Source: JACMLD01 sp040007355 (lineage in GTDB: Bacteria; Bacteroidota; Bacteroidia; Chitinophagales; Chitinophagaceae). From it: 32,814 nucleotides of DNA. Shown here piece after piece: positions 1 through 7,596 of this stretch (position 1 is its first letter; every line of letters begins with the position of its first letter). Both the position numbers and the translations under genes were made by a program. The stretch spans positions 1 through 32,814 of the forward strand of contig JBDTVE010000180.1 in assembly GCA_040007355.1 (NCBI GenBank). The letters run 5' to 3'. A model generated the notes under the pieces. That model was given only the letters and a program-made list of their open reading frames with translations. It did no database searches and was not told the origin of the DNA.

Positions 1-23
1 CATCCCCCCCAATCGCAAATTTA
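1..23 (-). promoter_or_regulatory. Possible -7 promoter box and start codon of a leftward gene leaving the window
   Basis: Read on the minus strand, positions 23-16 give TAAATTTG, a full match to the Bacteroidota -7 consensus TAnnTTTG. Positions 3-1 read ATG twelve bases further on. This could be the promoter and first codon of a gene running off the left edge. No clear -33 TTTG is seen, and only one codon is available, so the gene itself cannot be judged. Confidence 0.3.
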
Positions 24-49
24 CAAATCCCTCAATCACCAATCCCATC

Positions 50-658
50 CTACTTGATCTTTGTTTTTTCTTCCTCCAGGTCTTTAAGCGTTTCGCGTTT
101 TTCCTTGTTGGTGGAAAACTTGATCACATCCGGAATGCTGCCTGAACCATCGGCCTCATTACTGTAGGGGATGCCCTTAAAGGAACCGATGATCTTTGTA
201 TTTGATTTGGCGCCTACCTTTTTGATGGAGAAAGGCGGTATAAAATAGGTTCGTTTTGCATCGCTTGCATTGAGCCCCTGCATCAGCAGTTTGGTACTAT
301 CTATAATATGGTCCAGCTTTTCCGCTGTGATACTACCGGGTATGCCGGTTGATCCATAATTTACCAAACCCCCAATCAGGGTGTCTTTTTGAAGGTTCAG
401 CACGTACACGCCATTCTCTGTAAGATCAAATGTTTTGCCCGGTCCGTCTGTATTTTGCAGGGTAAGGCTGAGCTTGTCATCAGTAAAATTCAGCGTTTGC
501 TCATTGTGGCTGAAACTGGGTTCCAGCTTAATTGTTTTATCCGTAACCGTTAGTTGGCCGGAGGCCATAACCACGATTGTTTTTTGATGGGTACCGCTAC
601 CCGAACAGGCCGCAAAAAGCATGGCAACCAGGGAGGCAGGGATGATGTGTTTTTTCAT
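50..658 (-). CDS. Putative lipoprotein of unknown function
   Basis: The 202-residue product begins with a lipoprotein signal: basic start MKKH, a hydrophobic stretch, and a lipobox LFAAC with Cys18 as the expected lipidated residue. It should therefore be exported and anchored in a membrane, probably facing the periplasm. The rest looks beta-rich with many short polar strands, and ends in a charged Glu/Lys-rich tail. I recognise no catalytic motif or family. It lies downstream of the superoxide dismutase gene on the same strand, but a strong hairpin terminator separates them, so it is probably expressed on its own. The ATG start is supported by the signal peptide beginning directly there. Confidence 0.75.
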   Translation of the reverse strand: MKKHIIPASLVAMLFAACSGSGTHQKTIVVMASGQLTVTDKTIKLEPSFSHNEQTLNFTDDKLSLTLQNTDGPGKTFDLTENGVYVLNLQKDTLIGGLVNYGSTGIPGSITAEKLDHIIDSTKLLMQGLNASDAKRTYFIPPFSIKKVGAKSNTKIIGSFKGIPYSNEADGSGSIPDVIKFSTNKEKRETLKDLEEEKTKIK

Positions 659-677
659 GACATGGTGTTTAATAAAA

Positions 678-701
678 AATCCCGGTAAATATACCGGGAT
701 T
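678..701 (-). terminator. Intrinsic terminator after the superoxide dismutase gene
   Basis: A perfect 10-bp stem (AATCCCGGTA, 678-687, pairing with TACCGGGATT, 692-701) encloses the loop AATA. On the minus strand the hairpin is followed directly by a T-rich run. It sits 22 bases beyond the stop codon of the dismutase gene, and should uncouple that gene from the lipoprotein gene further along. Confidence 0.8.
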
Positions 702-723
702 GCGGGTAAAAATAAACCCTAAC

Positions 724-1329
724 TTATTTGGCAGCCGCAAAACGTTCACCGGCTTTTTTCCAATCCACCACATTCCAGAAAGCAGCCAGGTAATCGGCTC
801 TTTTGTTCTGGTATTTCAGGTAATAGGCATGTTCCCATACATCGGCCCCGATAATGGGAGTACCCTTTGCTTCCGCCACATCCATTAGCGGGTTGTCCTG
901 GTTGGGGGTGGAACTGATTTCCAGTTTGCCATCTTTTACAATCAGCCAGGCCCAGCCGCTTCCAAAACGGGTAGCGCCGGCGGCATTGAATTTTTCTTTA
1001 AACGCATCAAAAGAACCAAATGCCTTGTCAATAGCGTCTGCCAGTGCGCCGGTTGCTTTACCGCCACCCTTGGGAGAAAGTGTTTCCCAGAAAAACGAGT
1101 GGTTCCAGTGGCCGCCGCCATTATTACGAACGGCGGGGCTGATAGTGCCTGCCGCTTTTACCAGTTCTTCCAGTGATTTACCCTCATTGGGTGTGCCGGC
1201 GATGGCTTTATTAAGATTGTCAACATAGGCCTGGTGGTGTTTGCCATGGTGTATCTGCATGGTCAGCGTGTCAATATGCGGTTCCAGTGCATCATGTGCA
1301 TAGGGTAGCGCAGGTAAAGTAAATGCCAT
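724..1329 (-). CDS. sod: Superoxide dismutase, Fe/Mn family
   Basis: Converts superoxide to oxygen and hydrogen peroxide in the cytoplasm. The 201-residue length is normal for the family. Metal ligands are visible: His27 in QIHHGKHH, His77 in GGGHWNHSFFW, and the Asp/His pair in DVWEHAYYLKYQNKR near residues 164-168. There is no signal peptide. The motifs do not let me decide whether iron or manganese is used; many Bacteroidota enzymes accept either. A well-formed promoter lies about 45 bases upstream and a hairpin terminator just downstream, so it appears to be a single-gene transcript. Confidence 0.96.
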   Translation of the reverse strand: MAFTLPALPYAHDALEPHIDTLTMQIHHGKHHQAYVDNLNKAIAGTPNEGKSLEELVKAAGTISPAVRNNGGGHWNHSFFWETLSPKGGGKATGALADAIDKAFGSFDAFKEKFNAAGATRFGSGWAWLIVKDGKLEISSTPNQDNPLMDVAEAKGTPIIGADVWEHAYYLKYQNKRADYLAAFWNVVDWKKAGERFAAAK

Positions 1330-1372
1330 AATAATTGTGTTTTTATATGAATGATCTGTCTGAAAGAATAAA

Positions 1373-1404
1373 CAAATTTACAGGTCAAAAGTTGATTACT
1401 CAAA
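1373..1404 (-). promoter_or_regulatory. Bacteroidota-type promoter of the superoxide dismutase gene
   Basis: On the minus strand TTTG (1404-1401) is followed after 20 bases by TAAATTTG (1380-1373). This matches the phylum consensus TTTG-N19-21-TAnnTTTG. Transcription would begin a few bases after the box, giving a leader of roughly 40 bases. Confidence 0.65.
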
Positions 1405-1511
1405 ACTAATGCATACTGGCCCATCAGGGTTTAAAAATGACCGGATGATTTTAATAAGCCGGATACTTGTTTTTTAGTAACTTTCTTTTTTAACAGTTTC
1501 AGCAGTATACG

Positions 1512-2083
1512 ATGAATAGTAAAACTTCGCCGTTATCATCGCGCAAAAACTTCATCACTAAAATGGCCAAAGGCATTGCTGCCGCCAGTATAATTCCCTC
1601 TCTTGCGAAGGCGGAAAGCCGGCACAAAGAAGTTATTTTAAAACAAAGGACTTATAGTGCCAACGAAAATATACAGGTTGCCCTGATTGGCGCAGGCGGT
1701 ATGGGTAATGCCGATAACAGTACCGCAGTAACCGTGCCTGGTGTAAAATTAATTGCGGCCTGTGATTTGTACGATGGCCGGCTGAATGATATCAAAAAGA
1801 AATACGGCAATGATATTTTTGTAACAAAGGAATTTAGGGAAATATTATCCAGGAAAGATATAGACGCGGTGATTGTTGCAACACCCGATCACTGGCACCA
1901 GGAGATATCCATTGCTGCAATGAACGCGGGTAAAGCTGTGTATTGTGAAAAATCCATGGTGCATGATATTACAGAGGGACCCGCGGTTATTGAAGCGCAG
2001 ACAAAAAATAAATCAATTTTCCAGGTTATTACCAGGGAAACGCCATTCAATGGGATCCTGCCAAATTAAAATTTATCAGCTAA
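1512..2083 (+). pseudogene. Gfo/Idh/MocA-family oxidoreductase, internally deleted and frameshifted
   Basis: The first 170 or so codons encode a typical secreted Gfo/Idh/MocA dehydrogenase: a Tat-like leader with SSRKNF, the dinucleotide fold VALIGAGGMGN, ATPDHWH, and the conserved EKSMVHDITEGPAVIEAQ. Intact members have about 400-460 residues, but this frame stops after 185 (TAA, 2067-2069). The last dozen residues do not resemble the family. In the neighbouring frame, positions 2045-2083 read IQWDPAKLKFIS then stop, resembling the WDP-containing C-terminal strand of these enzymes. The simplest reading is loss of the substrate-binding middle, with the junction near 2022-2040. The linked DUF1080 gene is a common partner in keto-sugar metabolism and seems intact. 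Confidence 0.75.
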
Positions 2084-2093
2084 GCGAAACACC

Positions 2094-2816
2094 ATGTATA
2101 AAAAAAATAATACCGTCATTGTGTTGGCCGCGCTTACGGTAACCCTGCTATCTTTTTATGTGCCTGCAAAAAAACAACCAGCAGACAACACTTTAACAGC
2201 CGCAGAAAAAAAAGCGGGTTGGCAACTATTGTTTGATGGAAGATCCACCGCTGACTGGCGTCCATATAACAATGTGCTTTCGGATGGCTGGGAAGTGGTA
2301 AGCGGGGAGATTCATTGCAAAAACACGGGCGTGCAGCATCGAGCTGATCTGATTACAAAAGAAGTGTATGCGGATTTTGAACTGGCATTCGACTGGAAGG
2401 TTGACAAAGCTGCCAACAGCGGGCTGGTATACCGGGCCAATGAAGAACACGGGGGCGCTCATGAATCGGGTTCGGAATACCAGTTGATAGATGATATCGG
2501 ATACCCGGGAAAATTGAAGAACTGGCAAAATAGCGGCGCCGATTATGATATGCATCCGCCAGTAAAAATTGTCTCTAAACCGTCTGGCCAGTATAACCAC
2601 AGCGTTATAAAAGCCAAAGGCAAACACATAGAGCACTGGTTGAACGGGGTTAAGGTAGCCGATTACGAAATTGGTACGCCGGAATGGTTTGTATTAAAAG
2701 GAAAAAGCAAATGGAAAGATATCAGGGACTGGGGTGAAAACAGCCGTGGACATATTTGTTTGCAGGACCACGGTGGTGGCATCTGGTTCAAGAATATTAA
2801 GATTAAGACACTCTGA
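2094..2816 (+). CDS. DUF1080 (3-keto-disaccharide hydrolase-type) secreted protein
   Basis: A 240-residue protein with an N-terminal signal segment (MYKKNNTVIVLAALTVTLLSF, here cited by its position 1-21) followed by one DUF1080 domain. Family landmarks are GWQLLFDGRSTADW near residue 41, WEVVSGEIHC, DFELAFDWKV, NSGLVYR, and a C-terminal HGGGIWFKNIKIK. The fold is concanavalin-like; characterised relatives hydrolyse 3-keto-glycosides. It starts 25 bases after the stop of the C-terminal remnant of a Gfo/Idh/MocA dehydrogenase, the enzyme type that would generate a keto-sugar, so the pair was probably once an operon. Function beyond the family level is inferred. Confidence 0.85.
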   Translation: MYKKNNTVIVLAALTVTLLSFYVPAKKQPADNTLTAAEKKAGWQLLFDGRSTADWRPYNNVLSDGWEVVSGEIHCKNTGVQHRADLITKEVYADFELAFDWKVDKAANSGLVYRANEEHGGAHESGSEYQLIDDIGYPGKLKNWQNSGADYDMHPPVKIVSKPSGQYNHSVIKAKGKHIEHWLNGVKVADYEIGTPEWFVLKGKSKWKDIRDWGENSRGHICLQDHGGGIWFKNIKIKTL

Positions 2817-2843
2817 TGCGTAAGCTGTCGAATACCGGGAAAC

Positions 2844-3281
2844 TTATCTCTTTTCCTTAAAAAAATCTTTCATCAAGGCGGCGCAGCGGTCTTCCAGCAC
2901 ACCCATTTCAATGGTTGTCTTGGGATGAAAGGGCCAGTGAGGGTCTGTGATATGTTTGTGCCCGTTTTTTGGATCGGCGGCGCCCCATACAACCCGGGCT
3001 ATTTTACTCCAGTAAAGCGCACCGGTGCACATCAGGCAGGGTTCTACCGTTACATATAAAGTGGCTCCGGGAACATATTTATTACCTAAAAAATTAAAAG
3101 CCGCGGTAAGTGCCAGAATCTCGGCATGTGCAGTGGCATCTTTTAGTTTTTCTACCTGGTTATAACCTCGGGCAATGATTTTATCATTCATGGTAATAAG
3201 GGCACCTACCGGTACCTCGCCTTCATCATAGGCTTTTTGTGCCTCTTTCAATGCCAGTTGCATACAATCTTCATCCGTCAT
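2844..3281 (-). CDS. tadA: tRNA-specific adenosine deaminase / nucleoside deaminase
   Basis: A zinc-dependent cytidine/deoxycytidylate-deaminase-fold enzyme; TadA makes inosine at the wobble position of tRNA-Arg. Zinc-site residues are visible in AHAEILAL (His52, catalytic Glu54) and EPCLMCTGAL (Cys82, Cys85), and GEVPVGALI is typical of the N-terminal part. I use the ATG at 3281 (145 residues, normal length). A longer frame reaching 3314 would include a -7 promoter box at 3289-3296, making it unlikely. Guanine-deaminase-like relatives share these motifs, so substrate assignment rests on overall similarity. It converges on the DUF1080 gene. Confidence 0.88.
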   Translation of the reverse strand: MTDEDCMQLALKEAQKAYDEGEVPVGALITMNDKIIARGYNQVEKLKDATAHAEILALTAAFNFLGNKYVPGATLYVTVEPCLMCTGALYWSKIARVVWGAADPKNGHKHITDPHWPFHPKTTIEMGVLEDRCAALMKDFFKEKR

Positions 3282-3288
3282 GGTACCC

Positions 3289-3296
3289 CAAAGGTA
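3289..3296 (-). promoter_or_regulatory. -7 promoter box of tadA
   Basis: The minus strand reads TACCTTTG, a perfect TAnnTTTG, ending seven bases before the chosen ATG. A TTTG occurs upstream (3315-3312), but only 15 bases away, shorter than the usual 19. The box argues for the short tadA start and a very short leader. Confidence 0.45.
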
Positions 3297-3487
3297 AATA
3301 TTGAAGGAATGCAAAGCGATATGGAGCGGAATAGAGCTACCATCACAGGGAGCGGTGATTGGTTAACAACAGTGTATAGAAAACTGTGCAAGCCCATCCT
3401 GGATACAGGGAATTGTACCGGATGTTTTCCTCAAAAAGTCGGCAAAAAAAAATAAAACTATCTTAACTTGCGGTAATTTCTCAATTT

Positions 3488-5332
3488 ATGGCTAAGCAAC
3501 TGGAAGTTCTCAACGACGTAGTAATCAAATTTGCAGGTGACAGCGGCGATGGCATGCAATTGACCGGCAGCCAGTTTACCAATAATACGGCCATGCTGGG
3601 CATTGACCTGGCCACCTTCCCAGATTTTCCGGCGGAGATACGAGCGCCCCAGGGCACCCTGCCCGGAGTGAGCGGTTACCAGTTGCGGTTTAGCAGCGAC
3701 CGCATATTTACACCGGGCGATGAATGCGATGTGCTGGTAGCCATGAATGCCGCGGCTTTGAAAGCAAACCTCCGCGGTTTAAAAAAAGGCGGTAAGATCA
3801 TTGCAAATACGGATGGTTTCGACAGCAAGAACCTGCGGCTGGCCAATTATCCCGACGGCGTAAACCCGCTGGAAGATAATAGCCTTGAAAGCTATACCGT
3901 ATTCAAGATAGACGTTACCAAGATGACCCGGGAGGCCCTGAAGGAAATCACCATGGGTACCAAAGAAAAAGACCGTGCAAAAAATATGTTTGTGCTGGGC
4001 TTTCTATACTGGATGTATAACCGCGAAATGGAAAATACCATCCAGTTTATTAAAGATAAGTTTGGTAAAAAGCCCGAAATATACGAAAGCAATGTAAAAG
4101 CACTGCAGGCCGGTTATCATTTTGGCGATACAACCGAAACCTTTACCACTACCTATAAAGTAGAAAAAGCAAAAATGCAGCCGGGCGTATACCGCAGCAT
4201 TATGGGCAATCAGGCCCTGGCCTATGGATTGATTGCGGCTTCGCAAAAAAGCGGGCTGCCCTTGTTTTTAGGATCCTATCCCATTACACCCGCCTCTGAT
4301 ATATTGCATGAACTGAGCCGCCATAAAAATTTTGGTGTTAGAACTTTCCAGGCAGAAGATGAAATAGCCGCTATTTCATCTTCCATTGGTGCTTCCTATG
4401 GGGGCAGCCTGGCCGTTACTACCACTTCCGGTCCGGGTATGGCGCTCAAGTCGGAAGCCATGGGGCTGGCTGTTATGATGGAGATCCCGTTGTTGATAAT
4501 AGATGTGCAGCGCGGCGGCCCTTCCACTGGTTTGCCCACTAAAACAGAACAAAGCGATCTGCTGCAGGCTTATTATGGCAGGAACGGCGAATGCCCCATG
4601 CCGGTAATAGCCTCTTCCACACCCAGCGATTGTTTTGAAATGATATACGAAGCAGCCCGGATTTCCGTGCAGCATATGACGCCGGTGATTTTTTTAAGCG
4701 ATGGTTATATTGCCAATGGCGCGGAACCCTGGAAATTTCCAAATGCAGATGACCTGCCGCCCATTGAAGTGAAGTTCAAAACGGAATTAGGCGACGGGGA
4801 AGAAAAATTTCAGCCTTACCTTCGCGATGAAAAGCTGGTACGTCCCTGGGCTATACCCGGTACCAAAGCACTTGAACACCGGGTAGGTGGACTGGAAAAG
4901 CAAAACATTACCGGCAATGTGAACTATGAACCGGAGAACCACCAGCTGATGATTAAAATAAGACAGGAAAAGATAGATAAGATTGCGGAATACATACCGG
5001 AACAGAAACTTGATAGCGGACCGGAAAAAGGCAAGGTGCTGGTGATAGGCTGGGGTTCTACCTATGGTGCCATCAAGAGCGCCGTGGCAGAACTGCAGGC
5101 GGAAGGACACGCAGTAAGCCATGCGCATATCCGTTATATGCGCCCATTCCCCAAAAACCTGGGTGTGCTGCTGAACAATTTTGAACAGGTGCTGATACCT
5201 GAAATCAATAATGGTCAGCTTATAAAAATTATCCGCGACGTTTACTTTATCGATGCAAAGGGCTATAGCAAAATAATGGGTGTTCCCATCACCAAATCGG
5301 AGATGCTGGACGTCCTAAAAAAGATGCTGTAA
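3488..5332 (+). CDS. korA: 2-oxoacid:ferredoxin oxidoreductase, fused gamma-alpha subunit (KorA type)
   Basis: Subunit of the enzyme that oxidatively decarboxylates 2-oxoglutarate (or a related 2-oxoacid) to acyl-CoA with reduction of ferredoxin. The 614 residues hold a gamma domain (about 1-200, with VIKFAGDSGDGMQLTG and APQGTLPGVSGYQ), then an alpha domain (MGNQALAYGL, YPITPASDILHEL, TTTSGPGMALKSEA, DVQRGGPSTGLPTKTEQSDL) and a C-terminal pyruvate-ferredoxin-oxidoreductase domain II. This fused layout and length are normal for the family. The thiamine-diphosphate-binding beta subunit, usually encoded next door, is absent: a C-rich tract and pheS follow instead. Substrate specificity cannot be settled from sequence alone. 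Confidence 0.93.
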   Translation: MAKQLEVLNDVVIKFAGDSGDGMQLTGSQFTNNTAMLGIDLATFPDFPAEIRAPQGTLPGVSGYQLRFSSDRIFTPGDECDVLVAMNAAALKANLRGLKKGGKIIANTDGFDSKNLRLANYPDGVNPLEDNSLESYTVFKIDVTKMTREALKEITMGTKEKDRAKNMFVLGFLYWMYNREMENTIQFIKDKFGKKPEIYESNVKALQAGYHFGDTTETFTTTYKVEKAKMQPGVYRSIMGNQALAYGLIAASQKSGLPLFLGSYPITPASDILHELSRHKNFGVRTFQAEDEIAAISSSIGASYGGSLAVTTTSGPGMALKSEAMGLAVMMEIPLLIIDVQRGGPSTGLPTKTEQSDLLQAYYGRNGECPMPVIASSTPSDCFEMIYEAARISVQHMTPVIFLSDGYIANGAEPWKFPNADDLPPIEVKFKTELGDGEEKFQPYLRDEKLVRPWAIPGTKALEHRVGGLEKQNITGNVNYEPENHQLMIKIRQEKIDKIAEYIPEQKLDSGPEKGKVLVIGWGSTYGAIKSAVAELQAEGHAVSHAHIRYMRPFPKNLGVLLNNFEQVLIPEINNGQLIKIIRDVYFIDAKGYSKIMGVPITKSEMLDVLKKML

Positions 5333-5460
5333 GGGCACCCCTTGCGGGTGCCCCCGCACCCCTCCCGCACCACCCCTTGCGGGTGCCCCCCGCCCCCCTC
5401 TCCCGCCCCCTTCGCACACACCCTCCCGCCCCTCCCGCACCCCTCGCCGTTTCCCACTGT
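5333..5460 (+). repeat. C-rich tract with hairpins and a 35-bp-period direct repeat
   Basis: Directly after the korA stop codon lies about 125 bases made almost entirely of C runs. A perfect 8-bp stem (GGGCACCC at 5333-5340, GGGTGCCC at 5346-5353, loop CTTGC) starts at the first base after the stop. The 20-base unit CACCCCTTGCGGGTGCCCCC occurs twice, at 5336-5355 and 5371-5390. The minus strand carries more than ten runs of three or more G, which could form quadruplexes. The first hairpin may end or stabilise the korA transcript, but there is no U-run. Its composition contrasts sharply with both neighbouring genes. Confidence 0.8.
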
Positions 5461-5501
5461 AACAACGCGCCATGTTCTGCAAGCGTTAAGCCCTCGTTTC
5501 T

Positions 5502-5509
5502 TATCTTTG
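5502..5509 (+). promoter_or_regulatory. -7 promoter box of pheS
   Basis: TATCTTTG matches TAnnTTTG perfectly and ends four bases before the pheS ATG at 5514, so transcription would start at or next to the start codon. The -33 region is weak (TTCTG near 5475-5479). Confidence 0.5.
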
Positions 5510-5513
5510 CGCC

Positions 5514-6545
5514 ATGGAACAGCTTGTGCAACAGATAGAAGCATATAAAAAGGAAATTGAGGCATTACCGGTTACTGATGCCCGGTCGCTGGAAGAATAC
5601 CGGGTAAGGTTTTTAGGGACCAAGGGCATTATAAAGGCGCTCATGGCCGAAATGAAAAATGTGCCCGGCGAACAGAAAAAGGCTTTTGGCCAGGTAATGA
5701 ATGATTTTAAACAATTTACCGAAGCCAAATATGAATCATGGAAAGATAGCACTGGCAATGGCGCATCGCTGGATTCCGATGATATAGATATTTCCCTGCC
5801 CGGCGATATGTTGCCGCTTGGCAGTCGTCATCCCATCAGCTTGATGCGCAATAAGATGATCGAGATATTTAGTCGCCTTGGTTTTGCCGTTGCAGATGGT
5901 CCGGAGATTGAAGACGATTTTCACAATTTCACTGCCCTGAACCTGCCGGAACACCATCCTGCGCGCGATATGCAGGATACGTTTTATGTGCAGCAAAACC
6001 CCGACTGGTTGTTGCGCACCCATACCAGCAATGTGCAGATACGCGAGATGGAAAAAGGCAGACTTCCCTTGCGGATCATAATGCCCGGCCGGGTATACCG
6101 CAATGAAACAATCAGTGCCCGAAGCCATTGTTTTTTTCACCAGGTGGAAGGTTTGTACATAGATGAAAACGTGTCTTTCGCTGATTTAAAACAAACCCTT
6201 TATTTTTTTGTACAGGAAATGTATGGTAAGAATATCAAGGTACGTTTTCGCCCCAGTTATTTTCCCTTTACAGAACCGAGTGCGGAAATGGACATTGAAT
6301 GTCAGATCTGCCAAGGCAAGGGTTGCAGCATTTGCAAACGCACCGGCTGGTTAGAGATCCTTGGTTGCGGTATGGTGCATCCCAATGTGCTTACCAATTG
6401 CGGCATCGATCCCAATAAATACACCGGTTTTGCATTTGGCATGGGTATAGAACGGCCAACCCTGCTAAAATACGGGATCAATGATATACGCTTGTTCAGC
6501 GAAAACGATACCCGTTTTCTGAAGCAATTTACCGGTGCGGTGTAA
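5514..6545 (+). CDS. pheS: Phenylalanine-tRNA ligase alpha subunit
   Basis: Catalytic subunit of the heterotetrameric cytoplasmic enzyme that charges tRNA-Phe. The 343-residue length fits. An N-terminal coiled coil (about residues 1-80) precedes the class II catalytic core. Visible landmarks are LGSRHPIS, DDFHNFTALNLPEHHPARD, motif 2 region VYRNETISARSHCFFHQVEG, FRPSYFPFTEPSAEMD, a Cys-rich IECQICQGKGCSICK insertion, and motif 3 GFAFGMGIERPTLLKYG. The Cys pairs resemble a zinc-knuckle insert seen in Bacteroidota PheS. The beta-subunit gene pheT is not adjacent; in this phylum the two genes are often apart. Confidence 0.97.
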   Translation: MEQLVQQIEAYKKEIEALPVTDARSLEEYRVRFLGTKGIIKALMAEMKNVPGEQKKAFGQVMNDFKQFTEAKYESWKDSTGNGASLDSDDIDISLPGDMLPLGSRHPISLMRNKMIEIFSRLGFAVADGPEIEDDFHNFTALNLPEHHPARDMQDTFYVQQNPDWLLRTHTSNVQIREMEKGRLPLRIIMPGRVYRNETISARSHCFFHQVEGLYIDENVSFADLKQTLYFFVQEMYGKNIKVRFRPSYFPFTEPSAEMDIECQICQGKGCSICKRTGWLEILGCGMVHPNVLTNCGIDPNKYTGFAFGMGIERPTLLKYGINDIRLFSENDTRFLKQFTGAV

Positions 6546-6721
6546 AGCGGTAGGGCGTGGCTGGTAGTTGTTCGGTTGCCGGAGCATCGCTCAATCATCT
6601 CATACCAGCCGGGATGCAGGTTCCTGACGTTGGTCATTATATATCGCTGTTCGTTATTGGTATAACCAGGCAACCGGAAAAACATACCGCAAAAAATACA
6701 GTGTAAAAACCTTAGATTTTC

Positions 6722-7576
6722 ATGTCTTCCATACAATCCATTTGCATATGCGGCGCGGGCACCATGGGTAGTGGCATTGCGCAGGTGGCCGCGCAGGCGG
6801 GCTTTTATACGGTACTGTATGATGTAAACAAAGAAATGCTTGACAAAGCAAGGAACGGTATAACGGTGAATCTGCAAAGGCTTATCGACAAAAACAAGAT
6901 GCCTTCAGCTGAACAAGAGTCCATCCTGCAGCGTCTTTTTTTTACGACGGATATGAACAATTGCATCGCCGATGTTTTTATTGAGGCAATCGTGGAACAA
7001 GTTTCCGTAAAAGCTGGATTGTTTAATCAGCTAAATGAAATCAATCATGGCGAAGTGGTTTTTGCCACCAATACCTCCTCGTTGTCGGTGACTGCCATAG
7101 CGGCCGCCGTTAAAAATCCGCAAAGGGTGGTGGGAATGCATTTTTTTAACCCGGCACGTGTTATGAAACTGGTAGAAGTGGTTAAAGCTGCTGATACCAG
7201 CAATGAAACGGTAGCAACCGTGATGGCACTGGCAAAACAGCTGGGAAAAATACCCGTTTTGTGCAAAGATTCACCGGGCTTTATTGTAAACCGTGTGGCC
7301 CGGCCCTATTACCTGGAGGCATTAAGAATGCTGGAAACAGGTGTTGTCAGTGTAGAGGCCATTGACGTACTAATGGAAGCGTCGGGCTTTAAAATGGGTC
7401 CTTTTAAATTAATGGATTTGATAGGAAACGATGTTAACTACACGGTGAGCAAATCCATATTCGATGCAATGGATAAACCGGAACGCCTGCAGCCTTCCGT
7501 CCTTCAAAAGGAGAAAGTTGAAAAAGGTGCGCTGGGAAGAAAAACCGGCAACGGCTTTTACCGGTACGATGCATAA
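6722..7576 (+). CDS. 3-hydroxyacyl-CoA (3-hydroxybutyryl-CoA) dehydrogenase
   Basis: NAD(P)-dependent oxidation of 3-hydroxyacyl-CoA to 3-oxoacyl-CoA, as in fatty-acid or phenylacetate degradation or butanoate metabolism. At 284 residues it is the stand-alone form. It has the dinucleotide loop CGAGTMGSGIAQ (residues 10-21), the substrate-side signature GMHFFNPARVMKLVEV with the catalytic His, and the C-terminal domain segment PGFIVNRVARPYYLEALRM. It ends ALGRKTGNGFYRY, typical of the family. The next gene starts 20 bases later on the same strand and may be co-transcribed, although no shared pathway is obvious. Hbd and PaaH share these motifs, so I give no symbol. Confidence 0.93.
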   Translation: MSSIQSICICGAGTMGSGIAQVAAQAGFYTVLYDVNKEMLDKARNGITVNLQRLIDKNKMPSAEQESILQRLFFTTDMNNCIADVFIEAIVEQVSVKAGLFNQLNEINHGEVVFATNTSSLSVTAIAAAVKNPQRVVGMHFFNPARVMKLVEVVKAADTSNETVATVMALAKQLGKIPVLCKDSPGFIVNRVARPYYLEALRMLETGVVSVEAIDVLMEASGFKMGPFKLMDLIGNDVNYTVSKSIFDAMDKPERLQPSVLQKEKVEKGALGRKTGNGFYRYDA

Positions 7577-7596
7577 AACAAAAGAAAGCCAAAAGC

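Noticed and set aside
5263..5565. Overlapping minus-strand frames through the C-rich tract
   Set aside because: They translate G runs into Gly/Arg-rich low-complexity sequence and overlap korA and pheS ends; no homology-like features.
6302..6877. 191-codon minus-strand frame across pheS, the gap and the dehydrogenase
   Set aside because: It overlaps two strongly supported genes on the other strand. Only the middle (6637-6550) reads plausibly, so it is noted as a finding, not called as a gene.
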